In this document: positions 43,232-51,218 of the stretch, piece after piece
How positions within the stretch are numbered: the first letter of the stretch is position 1
Layout of the letters: every line of letters starts with the position of its first letter
Assembly (NCBI RefSeq): GCF_014648915.1
Contig: NZ_BMSA01000020.1
Span: 120,850-184,849 of the forward strand
Direction of reading: 5' to 3'
DNA length: 64,000 nucleotides
Source of the DNA: Streptomyces phaeofaciens
GTDB lineage: Bacteria > Actinomycetota > Actinomycetes > Streptomycetales > Streptomycetaceae
The notes under the pieces: generated by a model
Database searches by the model: none
Seen by the model: only the letters and a program-made list of their open reading frames with translations
What the model was told of the DNA's origin: nothing
Program-made: the position numbers and the translations under genes

Positions 43232-43307
43232 GGTCCGCTGTCCAGGCCTCAGGGCCCGCCGTCCAGGCCCCAGGGCCCGCTGTCCAGGCCTCGGCGCCCG
43301 CCGTCCG
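43231..43307. repeat. 21-bp tandem repeat directly after the TAXI gene stop
   Basis: Three complete 21-nt units (43231-43251, 43252-43272, 43273-43293) and a partial fourth of the form gggcccgctgtccaggcctc start at the last base of the stop codon. Units differ at one to four bases. Confidence 0.9.
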
Positions 43308-43328
43308 GATCATGCCGCGGACACGGGG

Positions 43329-44741
43329 TCAGACCGTGGGCCGTGACCTCGGCACCGACACGGTCACCCGCAGCCCGGTCGGCTCGTGACGGTCGTAGGA
43401 CAGGGAGCCGCCGCCCGCCGCGAGCAGGGTCCGGGAGATGGACAGGCCGAGGCCGGATCCCTTGATGTTCTGATGGCGGCCGCTGCGCCAGAAGCGGTCG
43501 CCCACGCGCGCGAGTTCCTCGTCGGTGAGGCCGGGGCCGTTGTCGGTGACGACGACGGTGGAGGTCTCGCCGTCCGCCGCGACCGTCACCTCCACGCTCT
43601 CCCCCTCCGGCGTGAACTTCACGGCGTTGTCGATCACCGCGTCCAGCGCGCTGGACAGGGTGACCGGGTCGGCCCAGGCCGTGGTGGCCGGACAGTCCCC
43701 CACCAGCCGGACGCCCTTGGCCTCGGCGGTGGGCGCCCAGGCGGCGACGCGCTCGGCGGCCAGCGCGCCGATGTCGGTGACCCGCAGATCGGCCTCGGTG
43801 TGCTCGGCCAGGGCCAGGTCGAGCAGGTCGTCCAGCACCTGGGCCAGACGCCGGCCCTCGTTCTGGACGGAGGCGATCTCCTCGTTGCCCTCCGGGAGCT
43901 CGTAGCCGAGCAGTTCGATGCGCAGCAGCAGGGCCGCGAGCGGATTGCGCAGCTGGTGCGAGGCGTCGGCCACGAAGGCGCGCTGCTGTTCCAGCACGTC
44001 CTCGACGGTGTCCGCCATCTCGTTGAACGACCGGGCCAGCCGTCTGAGCTCCGGCGGCCCGCCGGCCACCGCGACCCGGGACTTCATCCGGCCGCTCGCG
44101 ATCGCGTGGGTGACGAAGTCCAGGACCCGGACGGGCTTGAGCACCCAGCCGGTCAGCCGGAGCGCCGCGCCGATGGCCAGCAGCATCGCGGCGATCTCGC
44201 CGGCGCCGATCAGCACCCAGCCGTACAGGATCCGCGAGCGCATCGGGCCGGTGGGTGAGTCGGTGACGACGACCGCGACGACGTCACCGTCCCGGATGAC
44301 CGGCGACGCGACGACGAGACGGTGGCGCTGCCACGGCCACACCTGCTGCGGGTCGTGGCTGCGCCGGCTGAGCAGCGCCTCCTGGAACGCGTCCCGCACC
44401 TCACCCTCCTGGGGGAGGTTCCACCCCTTTGGAGCAGTGGCCAGAGCGGTACGGGTGGGGTAGAAGACACCGGCTCGAATGTCGTAGACGTCGTAGTAGC
44501 TGGCCAGCTCGCGTTCGAGCGTCTCGCGTCGCTCGTTCGTGGACGAGGCCAGCGGCGCCTCCGCCTCCGACGGGACGGTGACGAACTGGGCGAGCGCCGC
44601 GAAACGGGCGGTGTCGTCGATCCGGTCGACGACCACTTTCTGCTGCTGGGCGCCCGCCACGCTGGCGGCCAGCGGCATGCCGAGGGCGAGCAGGACGGCC
44701 GCCATCAGCACGATGAGCAGCGGCAGAAGACGTGTGCGCAA
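43329..44741 (-). CDS. gluK: Two-component sensor histidine kinase of the glutamate uptake locus (GluK-like)
   Basis: A 470-residue membrane kinase. The first segment LLPLLIVLMAAVLLALGMPLA and the second WVLIGAGEIAAMLLAIGAALRL (about 173-195) flank a ~140-residue external sensor domain. HAMP, then HisKA with the phospho-acceptor His in FVADASHQLRNPLAALLL, and HATPase motifs (DNAVKF, VVTDNGPGL, GSGLGLSISRT) follow. The start is a TTG at 44741 after GGGGA, 9 nt beyond the response regulator stop. Position next to gluABCD matches the GluR-GluK system that I recall from S. coelicolor, so the name is by synteny. Confidence 0.88.
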   Translation of the reverse strand: MRTRLLPLLIVLMAAVLLALGMPLAASVAGAQQQKVVVDRIDDTARFAALAQFVTVPSEAEAPLASSTNERRETLERELASYYDVYDIRAGVFYPTRTALATAPKGWNLPQEGEVRDAFQEALLSRRSHDPQQVWPWQRHRLVVASPVIRDGDVVAVVVTDSPTGPMRSRILYGWVLIGAGEIAAMLLAIGAALRLTGWVLKPVRVLDFVTHAIASGRMKSRVAVAGGPPELRRLARSFNEMADTVEDVLEQQRAFVADASHQLRNPLAALLLRIELLGYELPEGNEEIASVQNEGRRLAQVLDDLLDLALAEHTEADLRVTDIGALAAERVAAWAPTAEAKGVRLVGDCPATTAWADPVTLSSALDAVIDNAVKFTPEGESVEVTVAADGETSTVVVTDNGPGLTDEELARVGDRFWRSGRHQNIKGSGLGLSISRTLLAAGGGSLSYDRHEPTGLRVTVSVPRSRPTV

Positions 44742-44750
44742 CGGTCCCCG

Positions 44751-45437
44751 CTACGCGCCGGGGGCGACGAGCCGGTACCCGACGCCGCGTACGGTCTCGA
44801 TCAGAGCGGGCATGCGCAGCTTGGCGCGCAGGGAGGCGACATGGACCTCCAGGGTCCGTCCGGTCCCCTCCCAGCTGGTGCGCCAGACCTCGCTGATGAT
44901 CTGCTCGCGGCGGAAGACCACACCGGGTCGCTGGGCGAGCAGGGCGAGGAGATCGAACTCCTTGCGGGTCAGCTGGACGACCGAGCCGTCCACGGTGACC
45001 CGCCGGGTGGGCAGCTCGATCTGCACGGGGCCGAGGCGCAGCGCGTCGTCGCCCGCCGCGGCCGGGTCCTCGGGCACCGTGCGCCGGCTGACGGCATGGA
45101 TCCGGGCGAGCAGTTCTCCGGTGTCGTACGGCTTCACCACGTAGTCGTCGGCGCCCAGGTTGAGGCCGTGGATGCGGGAGCGGACGTCGGAGCGGGCCGT
45201 CACCATGATCACCGGGGTGGCGGTGCGCTTGCGGATCTTGCCGCAGACCTCGTAACCGTCCTGGTCGGGCAGCCCGAGGTCGAGCAGGACGACCCCGAAG
45301 CCGGGGCCCTCCGGGACCAGCGCCTGAAGGGCCTCCTCGCCGTTGCGGGCATGCGTGACGTCGAACCCGTGCCGCCTGAGGACCGCGGACAGTGCGGCGG
45401 CGACATGGTTGTCGTCCTCGACGAGGAGCAGTCTCAT
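44751..45437 (-). CDS. gluR: OmpR-type response regulator of the glutamate uptake locus (GluR-like)
   Basis: A 228-residue OmpR/PhoB regulator. The receiver has VEDD near residue 7, the phospho-Asp in GVVLLDLGLPDQDG and Lys in DDYVVKPY. The winged-helix domain covers about 130-225 (LTRKEFDLLALLAQRPGVVFRREQIISEVW, HVASLRAKLR, TVRGVGYRL). It is the first gene of the regulator-kinase operon and is divergent from gluABCD. Direct repeats in the 289-bp gap are candidate binding sites. Name by synteny. Confidence 0.88.
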   Translation of the reverse strand: MRLLLVEDDNHVAAALSAVLRRHGFDVTHARNGEEALQALVPEGPGFGVVLLDLGLPDQDGYEVCGKIRKRTATPVIMVTARSDVRSRIHGLNLGADDYVVKPYDTGELLARIHAVSRRTVPEDPAAAGDDALRLGPVQIELPTRRVTVDGSVVQLTRKEFDLLALLAQRPGVVFRREQIISEVWRTSWEGTGRTLEVHVASLRAKLRMPALIETVRGVGYRLVAPGA

Positions 45438-45617
45438 CCCGGCCCTCTCCGATTCATCGGCCGTTTGGTCTCGCTATGTACAAAAAAGCTGACACCGGTG
45501 CGTGTGCATCATGGCAGTCACGCTGATGGACGACGACGCCGTCAAGTGGGTTCCGGTTGCAGGGAACTTCCGTTACCCGGCCGATACGCTCGCAGGTCGC
45601 AAGTGCTACGACACGTG

Positions 45618-45659
45618 TCCGATTGCTATCGGATCGTGATGCTCAGATTCCCCTCAGAT
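45618..45659. promoter_or_regulatory. Candidate GluR control site upstream of gluA
   Basis: The region contains the inverted repeat tccgat-tgct-atcgga (45618-45633) and a direct repeat ctcagat at 45642-45648 and 45653-45659, 11 nt apart, about one helical turn. OmpR-type regulators usually bind such direct repeats. The site is about 70-110 nt upstream of gluA. Assignment to GluR is inference. Confidence 0.5.
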
Positions 45660-45726
45660 GTAATGACGCTGGTCGCGCCCGGTTATTACTGTCCTCCGAA
45701 ACCGAGGAGGACGGAGCCTGAGAGCG

Positions 45727-46503
45727 ATGACCGATGTTTCGGTGGCCAAGGAAGATGCGGCCCCAACCGACGATCTCGTCGTCCTGAAGAGTGTCAACAA
45801 GCACTTCGGTGCGCTGCACGTACTCCAGGACATCGATCTGACGATCACCCGCGGTGAGGTTGTCGTGGTCATCGGGCCCTCCGGGTCCGGGAAGTCGACC
45901 CTGTGCCGCACCATCAACCGTTTGGAGACGATCGACGCGGGCACGATCGCCATCGACGGGAAGCCGCTGCCCCAGGAGGGCAAGGCGCTGGCCCGGCTGC
46001 GGGCCGACGTCGGCATGGTCTTCCAGTCGTTCAATCTGTTCGCGCACAAGACCGTGCTCGAGAACGTGATGCTGGGCCAGATCAAGGTCCGCAAGACGGA
46101 CAAGAAGCAGGCCGAGGAGAAGGCCCGAGCCCTCCTCGACCGGGTCGGCGTGGCCACGCAGGCCGACAAGTACCCGGCACAGCTCTCGGGCGGCCAGCAG
46201 CAGCGTGTCGCCATCGCACGGGCGCTGGCGATGGACCCGAAGGTCATGCTCTTCGACGAGCCGACCTCGGCCCTCGACCCCGAGATGATCAACGAGGTGC
46301 TCGAGGTCATGCAGCAGCTCGCCCGGGACGGCATGACCATGATCGTCGTCACCCACGAGATGGGCTTCGCACGATCCGCGGCGAACCGGGTGGTCTTCAT
46401 GGCCGACGGCCGCATCGTCGAGGAGGCCACTCCCGACCAGTTCTTCAGCAACCCGCGCAGCGACCGTGCGAAGGACTTCCTGTCGAAGATCCTTCACCAC
46501 TGA
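45727..46503 (+). CDS. gluA: Glutamate ABC transporter ATP-binding protein
   Basis: A 258-residue ABC ATPase of the polar amino acid family. Walker A is GPSGSGKST, the Q-loop is MVFQSFNLF, the signature is LSGGQQQRVAIARAL and Walker B is VMLFDEPTSALD with the switch His in VTHEMGF. It energises glutamate import with GluB, GluC and GluD. The four genes gluABCD are collinear. The N-terminal 15 residues are a variable acidic extension. ATG 45727 is preceded by GAGGAGG at long spacing and GGAG closer in. Confidence 0.95.
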   Translation: MTDVSVAKEDAAPTDDLVVLKSVNKHFGALHVLQDIDLTITRGEVVVVIGPSGSGKSTLCRTINRLETIDAGTIAIDGKPLPQEGKALARLRADVGMVFQSFNLFAHKTVLENVMLGQIKVRKTDKKQAEEKARALLDRVGVATQADKYPAQLSGGQQQRVAIARALAMDPKVMLFDEPTSALDPEMINEVLEVMQQLARDGMTMIVVTHEMGFARSAANRVVFMADGRIVEEATPDQFFSNPRSDRAKDFLSKILHH

Positions 46504-46573
46504 CCGCGCCCCGGCCCGTTATGTCTGACGGAACCCGCACCGCCCTCAGTCCTTCATCCCTAAGGAAGTAGTC

Positions 46574-47437
46574 ATGAAGCTTCGCAAGGTCACCGCCGTC
46601 TCGGCCGCCGTGCTCGCCCTCGCCCTCTCCGCCACCGCGTGCGGCGGCGACAGCGACGACGACGCGGGCAGCGGCTCCACCACCGGCAGTGGCGGCGGCG
46701 GCAAGATCAAGGTCGGCATCAAGTACGACCAGCCCGGTCTCGGCCTGAAGAAGCCCGACGGATCCTTCGCCGGCTTCGACGTGGACGTGGCGACCTACGT
46801 CGCCAAGCAGCTCGGCTACGAGCCCGACCAGATCGAGTTCGTCGAGACCAAGAGCGCCGACCGCGAGAACGCCCTCGCGCGCGGGGACGTCAAGTTCATC
46901 GCGGCCACCTACTCGATCAACGACGAGCGCAAGCAGAAGGTGGACTTCGCCGGCCCGTACCTGCTGGCCCACCAGGACCTGCTGATCAAGTCGGACTCGG
47001 ACATCTCCAAGGGCACGGACCTCAACGGCAAGAAGCTGTGCTCCGTGACCGGTTCGACCTCGGCGCAGAACGTCCAGAAGTCGATCGCCCCGAAGGCGAA
47101 CCTGAAGGAGTACAGCAGCTACTCGGAGTGCATCGCCGCTCTGCAGAACGGCACCGTGGACGCGGTGACCACCGACGACTCGATCCTCGCCGGCTTCGCC
47201 GCCCAGGACCAGTACAAGGGCAAGTTCAAGCTCGCGGGCCTGAAGCTGAGCAACGAGAACTACGGCGTCGGCGTCAAGAAGGGCGACACCGCGACCGTCG
47301 ACAAGATCAACAAGGCGCTGGAGCAGATGGTCAGCGACGGCTCCTGGGACAAGGCGGTCACCGCCAACTTCGGCCCGGCGGACTACAAGAACGAGCCGGC
47401 CCCGAAGATCGGCGTCATCGTTCCGAACGCCTCGTAG
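46574..47437 (+). CDS. gluB: Glutamate ABC transporter substrate-binding lipoprotein
   Basis: A 287-residue periplasmic-type binding protein, anchored by lipidation (lipobox LSATAC, Cys near residue 23). A Gly/Ser/Asp linker is followed by the SBP_bac_3 domain beginning KIKVGIKYDQPGLGLKKPDGSFAGFDVDVATYVAKQLGY. Two Cys residues in LCSVTGSTS and SECIAALQNG could form a disulfide. ATG 46574 follows AAGGAAG. The 111-nt gap to gluC contains a strong hairpin, which would lower permease expression relative to this binding protein. Confidence 0.95.
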   Translation: MKLRKVTAVSAAVLALALSATACGGDSDDDAGSGSTTGSGGGGKIKVGIKYDQPGLGLKKPDGSFAGFDVDVATYVAKQLGYEPDQIEFVETKSADRENALARGDVKFIAATYSINDERKQKVDFAGPYLLAHQDLLIKSDSDISKGTDLNGKKLCSVTGSTSAQNVQKSIAPKANLKEYSSYSECIAALQNGTVDAVTTDDSILAGFAAQDQYKGKFKLAGLKLSNENYGVGVKKGDTATVDKINKALEQMVSDGSWDKAVTANFGPADYKNEPAPKIGVIVPNAS

Positions 47438-47464
47438 TCACAGCCCAGCCCAGCGGGGTTTCCT

Positions 47465-47508
47465 GCGGCGCGCCGCCGTCCGTCGCGATCACGGCGGCGG
47501 CGCGCCGC
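47465..47508 (+). terminator. Hairpin between gluB and gluC (attenuator-like)
   Basis: A 13-bp perfect stem gcggcgcgccgcc / ggcggcgcgccgc with an 18-nt loop, followed by acccttctc. It probably acts as a partial terminator or a 3' stabiliser for the gluAB mRNA. Confidence 0.75.
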
Positions 47509-47548
47509 ACCCTTCTCATACGCCACCCAGCCGGAAGCGCGGGAGATC

Positions 47549-48214
47549 GTGTTCGACTTTCTTGAAGGTTACGACGTCCTAGGGGCGTTCTGGATGACGG
47601 TGAAACTCACCGCCCTCTCCGCCGTGGGCTCCCTGGTCTGGGGCACCCTGCTGGCCGCGATGCGGGTCAGCCCGGTCCCGCTGATGCGCGGGTTCGGCAC
47701 CGCGTACGTCAACATCGTCCGGAACATCCCTCTGACGGTCATCATCCTGTTCTGTTCGGCCGGCCTCGCCGACGTCTTCGGCGTGACGATGGGTGCCGAG
47801 GACTTCAAGGTGCAGGGCTTCCGGCTCGCCGTGCTCGGCCTGGTCGCCTACACCGCGGCCTTCGTCTGCGAGGCCCTGCGGTCCGGTATGAACACGGTGC
47901 CGCTCGGTCAGGCGGAGGCGGCCCGGGCCATCGGCCTGAGCTTCACCCAGACCCTGTGGCTCGTCGTGCTGCCGCAGGCGTTCCGCTCGGTCATCGGCCC
48001 GCTGGCCAACGTCCTGATCGCACTGACCAAGAACACCACGGTGGCGGCCGCCATCGGCGTCGCCGAGGCCGCCTACCTGATGAAGACGATGATCGAGAAC
48101 GAGGCGCAGACGCTGCTCATCGGCGCGGTCTTCGCGTTCGGGTTCGTGGTACTGACCCTGCCCACCGGCCTCTTCATGGGCTGGCTGAGCAAGCGACTGG
48201 CGGTGAAGCGATGA
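47549..48214 (+). CDS. gluC: Glutamate ABC transporter permease
   Basis: A 221-residue inner-membrane permease of the HisM/GlnP type. It begins with FDFLEGYDVLGAFWMTVKLTALSAVGSLVWGTLLAAMR, and the EAA loop is EALRSGMNTVPLGQAEAARAIGLSFTQTLWLVVLPQAFR. About five membrane segments. GTG 47549 follows GGGAGA. Its stop overlaps the gluD start as ATGA. Confidence 0.94.
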   Translation: MFDFLEGYDVLGAFWMTVKLTALSAVGSLVWGTLLAAMRVSPVPLMRGFGTAYVNIVRNIPLTVIILFCSAGLADVFGVTMGAEDFKVQGFRLAVLGLVAYTAAFVCEALRSGMNTVPLGQAEAARAIGLSFTQTLWLVVLPQAFRSVIGPLANVLIALTKNTTVAAAIGVAEAAYLMKTMIENEAQTLLIGAVFAFGFVVLTLPTGLFMGWLSKRLAVKR

Positions 48215-49113
48215 GCTCGGTCCTGTACGACACTCCCGGCCCCCGCGCCAAGCGGCGCAACGTCATCTTCACGGTGCTCTTCGCCGTCCTGATCCTGCTG
48301 CTCCTGTGGTGGGTGTGGCTGAAGATGGACGAGAAGGACCTGTTCGCCTCCGCCCAGTGGAAGCCCTTCACCGAGTCGCAGGCCTGGACGACGTACCTGC
48401 TGCCCGGTCTCGCCGACACGCTGAAGGCCGCGTCGCTCGCCATGGTGATAGCGCTTCCGCTGGGCGCGGTCTTCGGCATCTCCCGGCTGTCCGACCACCG
48501 GTGGGTGCGCGGCGCGTCCGGCACGGTGGTGGAGTTCTTCCGGGCGATCCCGGTGCTGCTGCTGATGCTGTTCGCCAACGAGTTCTACGCCCGCTCCACG
48601 GACATCAGCAGCGAGGACCGGCCGCTCTACGCGGTCGTCACCGGCCTGGTGCTCTACAACGCCGCCGTCCTCGCCGAGATCGTCAAGGCGGGCGTCCTGG
48701 CCCTGCCCAAGGGCCAGACGGAGGCGGCGTACGCCATCGGTCTGCGCAAGGGGCAGACGATGAGCAGCATTCTGCTCCCGCAGTCGGTCACCGCGATGCT
48801 GCCGGCGATCGTCAGCCAGCTGGTGGTCATCGTGAAGGACACCGCACTCGGCGGTGTGATGATCGGCTTCACCGAGCTGCTCAACTCGCGCGGCACGCTC
48901 GCGGCCAACTACGCCAACCCGATCCCGAGCTTCATCGTCGTCGCGATCATGTTCATCGTGCTGAACTTCATCCTGACCAGCTTCGCGAGCTGGCTGGAGC
49001 GCCGTCTGCGGCGCAGCAAGCGCAGCACGGGCGCGGTGCTCGGCGCGGAGAAGGTGGACGACCTCAACGCGGCCGAGGTCGGCGGCAGCTTCGGCTCTGG
49101 CGCGGACCACTAG
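48211..49113 (+). CDS. gluD: Glutamate ABC transporter permease
   Basis: A 300-residue permease paired with GluC. A cytosolic N-terminus is followed by VIFTVLFAVLILLLLWWVWL and an extracytoplasmic stretch of about 40 residues before the permease core. The EAA loop is EIVKAGVLALPKGQTEAAYAIGLRKGQTMSSILLPQSV. The start overlaps the gluC stop by 4 nt. The last 40 residues are charged and cytosolic. A terminator-like hairpin follows about 45 nt downstream. Confidence 0.94.
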   Translation: MSSVLYDTPGPRAKRRNVIFTVLFAVLILLLLWWVWLKMDEKDLFASAQWKPFTESQAWTTYLLPGLADTLKAASLAMVIALPLGAVFGISRLSDHRWVRGASGTVVEFFRAIPVLLLMLFANEFYARSTDISSEDRPLYAVVTGLVLYNAAVLAEIVKAGVLALPKGQTEAAYAIGLRKGQTMSSILLPQSVTAMLPAIVSQLVVIVKDTALGGVMIGFTELLNSRGTLAANYANPIPSFIVVAIMFIVLNFILTSFASWLERRLRRSKRSTGAVLGAEKVDDLNAAEVGGSFGSGADH

Positions 49114-49157
49114 ATCTGACGCACACTCAAGCGATGTGACCCAGTGATGTGATCTGC

Positions 49158-49189
49158 CGGAGGCAGTGGCCCGCGCGCCGCTGCCTCCG
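49158..49189 (+). terminator. Terminator of the gluABCD operon
   Basis: Stem cggaggcag / ctgcctccg (9 bp) with a 14-nt loop, 45 nt after the gluD stop. Confidence 0.7.
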
Positions 49190-49306
49190 TCGCTTGACGC
49201 AAACAACGCCAGTGGGTTGCATACGTTCTGTGATCGTGCACCCTGCTCCACCCTGTTGTTCACTCACGCCCGCGAGGACACCGTCGAAGGCAGGGAGTGC
49301 CGCGCC

Positions 49307-50926
49307 GTGGACCCGGTGATCATCGTCGGAGCGGGGCCCGTGGGGCTCACGCTCGCCCTGGCGCTGGCGCGTCAGGAAGTGCCGTCGGTCGTCCTCGACG
49401 AGGGCCCCGGCAAGGACGAACCCCGCCTCGCGCGCACCGTCGTGCTGCGCGCCGACACCGCCGCCCTGCTGGAGCGGCTCACCGGTGAGCCGCTGGACGG
49501 GGCGGGCATGCGCTGGTCCGGATGGCGGGCCATGCGGCGCAGGCAGGTGACACGCGAGTTCACGTTCGGCGACGACGAACCCGCCCCGCTGCACATCGCC
49601 CAGCACGTGCTGACCGGCGCCCTGCGCGCCGCGGCGGCGGGCGAGCGGCTGGTGAAGATCTCGGTCGACAGCCGGCTGGACACGGTCGAGCAGGAACCTT
49701 CCGGTGTCACCGCCCACACCCGCGGCCCCAAGGGCACCTGGTGGCGCGGCAGCTACCTGGTCGGCTGCGACGGCCCCCGCTCCACGGTCCGCAAACTCCT
49801 CGACATCCGCTTCCCCGGCCGTACGGCGGTGGAACGTCACGCCGTGGCCGCACTGCGGACGGAACTTCCCTGGGCCCGCGAGGCGTTGCTCCACCGGACA
49901 CCGCCGTGGCGGACGTCCGGTCCCTCCGCCGGAGAAGTCACCGGACGTCCGCTGCCGGGCGGCGTCTGGCGCCTGGACTGGCTGCTCCCGCCCGGCAAGG
50001 ACCTCGTCACGCCCGAGCTGCTGGTGGCCCGGGTGCGCGAGACCCTCGCCGGCTGGAGCGACGGCCCGGCCCCGGCGTACGAACTCCTGGACACCGGCGT
50101 CCACACCGTGCACCACCGGCTGGCCCGCCGCTGGCGCGTCGGACGGGTCCTGCTCGCCGGGGACGCCGCGCACCTGCTCGGCGCGTTCGGCTCCCAGGGG
50201 CTCGACGAGGGGCTGAGGGACGCCGACAACCTCGCCTGGAAGCTGGCCCTGGCCTGGCACCACGGCCCGCACGAGGGGCTGCTGGACAGCTACCAGACCG
50301 AGCGGCGCGCTGCCGTCTCCGCCCGGCTGCGCGCGGCCGACCAGGTGCTGCCCCTGCTGCGCGGCAGTGGCGGCATAAGGGCGTACGTCCCCGGCGCGGC
50401 CCGGGGCCACGACGTGCTGCTCTCGGACGGCCATCTGGGGCGCGGCCCGCTCGGCGCACCGGGCACCTATGCCCGGTCCCCGCTCGCGCCCCTGCACCTG
50501 GAGGCGGAGGTCCCGGTGGACACGCCCCTGGGCGCCCCGGTCGAGGACGTCCGGGTGACCGCGGAGGACGGCTCCTCCGTACGGCTGCGGGACCGGCTCG
50601 GCCGGGGCGCGCTGCTCGTCGTCCTGATCGCGCCGGGGACGGGCGTGTGGGAGCGCAGGCACTGGGTGTCGGCCGGGGTCATGCCCCGGCTGGCCGCCGC
50701 GGTGACGGCGCTGCCGAGCCCGGCCGAGCTGCTGGTGGCCGAGAGCTACCCGGGTGCGGCCGCCCACACCGTCCTGCTGATCCGGCCCGACGGCCATCTG
50801 GTCACCGCGCTCAACGGCGTGCGCCCCGCCGATCTGTACGCGGCGGCCGAGGCCGCGGTGGGCGGCCGAGCGGCCCGGAACGCCGAGAAGGCCGAGGAGG
50901 CCACGGCCGGCTCGGCGGCGAAGTGA
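49307..50926 (+). CDS. FAD-dependent aromatic monooxygenase
   Basis: About 539 residues; a group A flavoprotein hydroxylase (PheA/TfdB-like). The FAD-binding GxGxxG is VIIVGAGPVGLTLAL at the N-terminus, the GD motif is VLLAGDAAHLLGAFGSQGLDEGL (about 282-304), and LVGCDGPRSTVRK is the DG motif. A C-terminal thioredoxin-like domain covers about 420-520. Substrates of this family are phenols or polyketide aromatics. GTG 49307 follows AGGGAG. It is not in a biosynthetic cluster, so its role is unclear. The last 20 residues are an Ala/Glu-rich tail. A hairpin follows 41 nt after the stop. Confidence 0.92.
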   Translation: MDPVIIVGAGPVGLTLALALARQEVPSVVLDEGPGKDEPRLARTVVLRADTAALLERLTGEPLDGAGMRWSGWRAMRRRQVTREFTFGDDEPAPLHIAQHVLTGALRAAAAGERLVKISVDSRLDTVEQEPSGVTAHTRGPKGTWWRGSYLVGCDGPRSTVRKLLDIRFPGRTAVERHAVAALRTELPWAREALLHRTPPWRTSGPSAGEVTGRPLPGGVWRLDWLLPPGKDLVTPELLVARVRETLAGWSDGPAPAYELLDTGVHTVHHRLARRWRVGRVLLAGDAAHLLGAFGSQGLDEGLRDADNLAWKLALAWHHGPHEGLLDSYQTERRAAVSARLRAADQVLPLLRGSGGIRAYVPGAARGHDVLLSDGHLGRGPLGAPGTYARSPLAPLHLEAEVPVDTPLGAPVEDVRVTAEDGSSVRLRDRLGRGALLVVLIAPGTGVWERRHWVSAGVMPRLAAAVTALPSPAELLVAESYPGAAAHTVLLIRPDGHLVTALNGVRPADLYAAAEAAVGGRAARNAEKAEEATAGSAAK

Positions 50927-50966
50927 CCCAACCCCCACCCGGCCGGTACGACAACCGTATGACCGC

Positions 50967-51005
50967 ACTCACTGTCGCCGTGCCGTCCGCATGGTGACAG
51001 TGAGT
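50967..51005 (+). terminator. Probable terminator of the FAD monooxygenase gene
   Basis: A perfect 10-bp stem actcactgtc / gacagtgagt with a 19-nt loop. Its last base is the first T of the downstream -35 element. Confidence 0.65.
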
Positions 51006-51033
51006 TGACCGGTCCACACCGGCATGGTCTACT
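51005..51033 (+). promoter_or_regulatory. Vegetative-type promoter of the cysteine dioxygenase operon
   Basis: A -35 hexamer ttgacc (51005-51010) and a -10 hexamer tctact (51028-51033) with a 17-bp spacer. The expected start of transcription, about 7 nt after the -10 element, falls at 51040-51041, at the GTG of the leader ORF, so the message may be leaderless. Confidence 0.68.
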
Positions 51034-51040
51034 CCGGATC

Positions 51041-51127
51041 GTGACCGACACCGATGTGCACCTGTGGCGGAGGGTCCATATGGACCTCGTCCGCTACGCG
51101 GGCTGCGTGTGTCGTCCCTCCTGCTGA
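51041..51127 (+). CDS. Cys-rich leader peptide (uORF) of the cysteine dioxygenase-rhodanese operon
   Basis: A 28-codon frame from GTG 51041 to TGA 51127. It encodes Thr-Asp-rich first residues, then Arg-Arg-Val-His-Met, ending in MDLVRYAGCVCRPSC, with three Cys in the last seven residues. Two starts are plausible: the GTG at the predicted transcription start (leaderless), or the internal ATG at 51080 with an excellent GGAGGG five bases upstream (15-residue peptide). It lies 92 nt before the start of the cysteine dioxygenase. The gap contains two mutually exclusive GC hairpins (51152-51168 and 51163-51184). This suggests cysteine-dependent attenuation, as known for Cys-rich uORFs in mycobacteria. 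Confidence 0.75.
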   Translation: MTDTDVHLWRRVHMDLVRYAGCVCRPSC

Positions 51128-51218
51128 ACTCGCACCCTTCTTCCACCGGCGCGCGCCGCCGAGGCGCGGTCGCTCTCGTGCGCCGCCGCTCCCCGCGAAC
51201 GTTCCCAGGACGGTACCC

